Source of the DNA: Gammaproteobacteria bacterium
Lineage (GTDB): Bacteria; Pseudomonadota; Gammaproteobacteria; GCA-001735895
Reading direction: 5' to 3'
NCBI GenBank assembly: GCA_029864065.1
Contig: JAOTUD010000195.1
Location: 1-6,051 of the forward strand
Length of the DNA: 6,051 nucleotides
Below the pieces are notes generated by a model that was not told the origin of the DNA, ran no database searches, and worked only from the letters and a program-made list of their open reading frames with translations. How positions within the stretch are numbered: the first letter of the stretch is position 1; every line of letters begins with the position of its first letter. Below, one piece after another: positions 5,314 through 6,051 of this stretch. The position numbers and the translations under genes are program-made.

Positions 5314-6051
5314 ATGAGCGAAAGATTGGAAAAAGGCCTGGAGGTGCTGCGCAGCGAGGTCGACTACAAGGTCGAATCCTTCTTTTCGAGCTGCGTCAAT
5401 TGCGGTATTTGCGCCGAATCCTGCCTGTTCTATACCGAGACGCGTGATCCGCGTTATACCCCGATTTATAAAACCGAGCCATTGCGCAAGCTGTGGCAGA
5501 AAGAATATACGCTGTGGGGCAGGCTCGCGGGCACTCTCGGCATCGGCCAGCCGATGACCGAGGCCGACCTGGCCGACTGGGAAGAGCTGGTTTATGACGG
5601 TTGCTCGATGTGCGGCCGCTGCAGCATGGTGTGCCCGGTCGGCGTCGATATTTCCGGGATGATTTTCAAGGTCAAGCACGCGCTGGCGAAAGCCGGCTTT
5701 TCGCCGGAAGGCCTGGTCGGTGCCGCCAGGCGCGCGCTCGAAATCGGCAGCCCGATGGGCATTACGCTGACCACCGTCAAGGCGGTGATCAAGCACGTCG
5801 AGGAAGATACCGGGCTGAAGATGCCGGTAGATGTCGAGGGAGCCGACTACCTCGCGCTGTTGTCGTCGAACGAAATCGCGCTCTATCCCGAGTACCTCGA
5901 TTCCCTGGCCAGGATCTTCGATCATGCCGGCGTCAGCTGGACCCTGTCTACCGATGCCTTCGAGGCGACCAATGCCGGGTTGCAGATCGGCAACAAGGCG
6001 ATCGCCGGCCAGCTCGTGCAAAGAGTCGTCGACGGCGCCGAAAAGCTGAAA
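5314..6051 (+). CDS. DsrK/HdrD-like (Fe-S)-binding oxidoreductase, 3' truncated
   Basis: An open frame runs from ATG 5314 through the window end (246 residues, no stop). GAGGT at 5301-5305 serves as its ribosome binding site, 15 bases after the NarI-like gene. Two ferredoxin-type motifs are clear: C27/C30/C33/C37 (CVNCGICAESC) and C97/C100/C103/C107 (CSMCGRCSMVCPVG), giving two [4Fe-4S] clusters. Between them is a linker including YTPIYKTEPLRKLWQKEYTLWG. From about residue 176 a region resembling the first half of a CCG (cysteine-rich) domain begins, with YPEYLDSLARIF and HAGVSWTLST, but it contains no cysteine up to residue 246. DsrK, HmcF and TmcB also carry only one CCG motif, near the C-terminus, which here would lie beyond the window. 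No signal peptide or membrane segment is seen, so it is cytoplasmic. The neighbouring NarI-like gene supports a DsrMK/HdrED-like pair. Substrate unknown; thiol/disulfide, flavoprotein (ETF-like) or dehydrogenase partners are all possible. Confidence 0.83.
   Translation, partial: MSERLEKGLEVLRSEVDYKVESFFSSCVNCGICAESCLFYTETRDPRYTPIYKTEPLRKLWQKEYTLWGRLAGTLGIGQPMTEADLADWEELVYDGCSMCGRCSMVCPVGVDISGMIFKVKHALAKAGFSPEGLVGAARRALEIGSPMGITLTTVKAVIKHVEEDTGLKMPVDVEGADYLALLSSNEIALYPEYLDSLARIFDHAGVSWTLSTDAFEATNAGLQIGNKAIAGQLVQRVVDGAEKLK

Noticed and set aside
4686..5447. Second plus-strand open frame across the NarI-like gene
   Set aside because: Its product is Arg/Ala-rich with no membrane segments, while the other frame gives five clear helices and NarI-like heme histidines.
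5305..6021. Long open frame on the minus strand
   Set aside because: It is antisense to the iron-sulfur gene, whose two complete four-cysteine motifs identify the real coding strand; the minus-strand product shows no recognisable features.

Overview
The window is a single plus-strand gene block that reads as one respiratory formate dehydrogenase locus with an unusual downstream extension. Every gene points the same way, and the closest protein resemblance I can recall is to the three-subunit FdhABC formate dehydrogenases of Shewanella, Campylobacter and other Pseudomonadota (molybdopterin subunit, short four-cluster ferredoxin subunit, signal-peptide-bearing cytochrome b). Together with the fairly GC-rich, strongly G/C-ending codon use, this suggests a respiring proteobacterium, most likely a gammaproteobacterium. 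That placement is inference, as no phylogenetic marker is present.

Layout: (1) 1-1719, C-terminal ~570 residues of the molybdopterin formate dehydrogenase alpha subunit (5' end cut by the window). (2) 1736-2323, beta subunit with 16 cysteines for four [4Fe-4S] clusters. (3) 2324-2418, short gap with two consecutive RNA hairpins. (4) 2419-3444, gamma subunit cytochrome b copy 1. (5) 3445-3562, gap with inverted repeats, one overlapping the presumed ribosome binding site of the next gene. (6) 3563-4660, a diverged second gamma cytochrome b with a TTG start. (7) 4657-5298, a NarI/DsrM-like membrane cytochrome b, overlapping the previous gene by ATGA. (8) 5314 to the window end, the N-terminal 246 residues of a DsrK/HdrD-like iron-sulfur protein with two [4Fe-4S] motifs.

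Likely working model: the alpha and beta subunits oxidise formate, probably in the periplasm if the missing N-terminus carries a Tat signal as in relatives. Electrons pass through the beta-subunit clusters to the di-heme cytochrome b, which reduces membrane quinone. The last two genes form a second membrane module of the NarI/HdrD type, in which a membrane di-heme protein exchanges electrons between quinone and a cytoplasmic iron-sulfur protein. The tight 3' spacing suggests co-expression, but a physical or functional link between formate oxidation and a cytoplasmic HdrD-like reaction is inference.

The individual families are known. What merits a second look is the combination: two diverged gamma subunits for one visible alpha/beta pair, coupled to a NarI/DsrK-like pair, with structured RNA in both internal gaps. 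No RNA genes, mobile elements, CRISPR arrays, convincing promoters or terminators are seen, and there is no gene-free stretch longer than about 120 bases.
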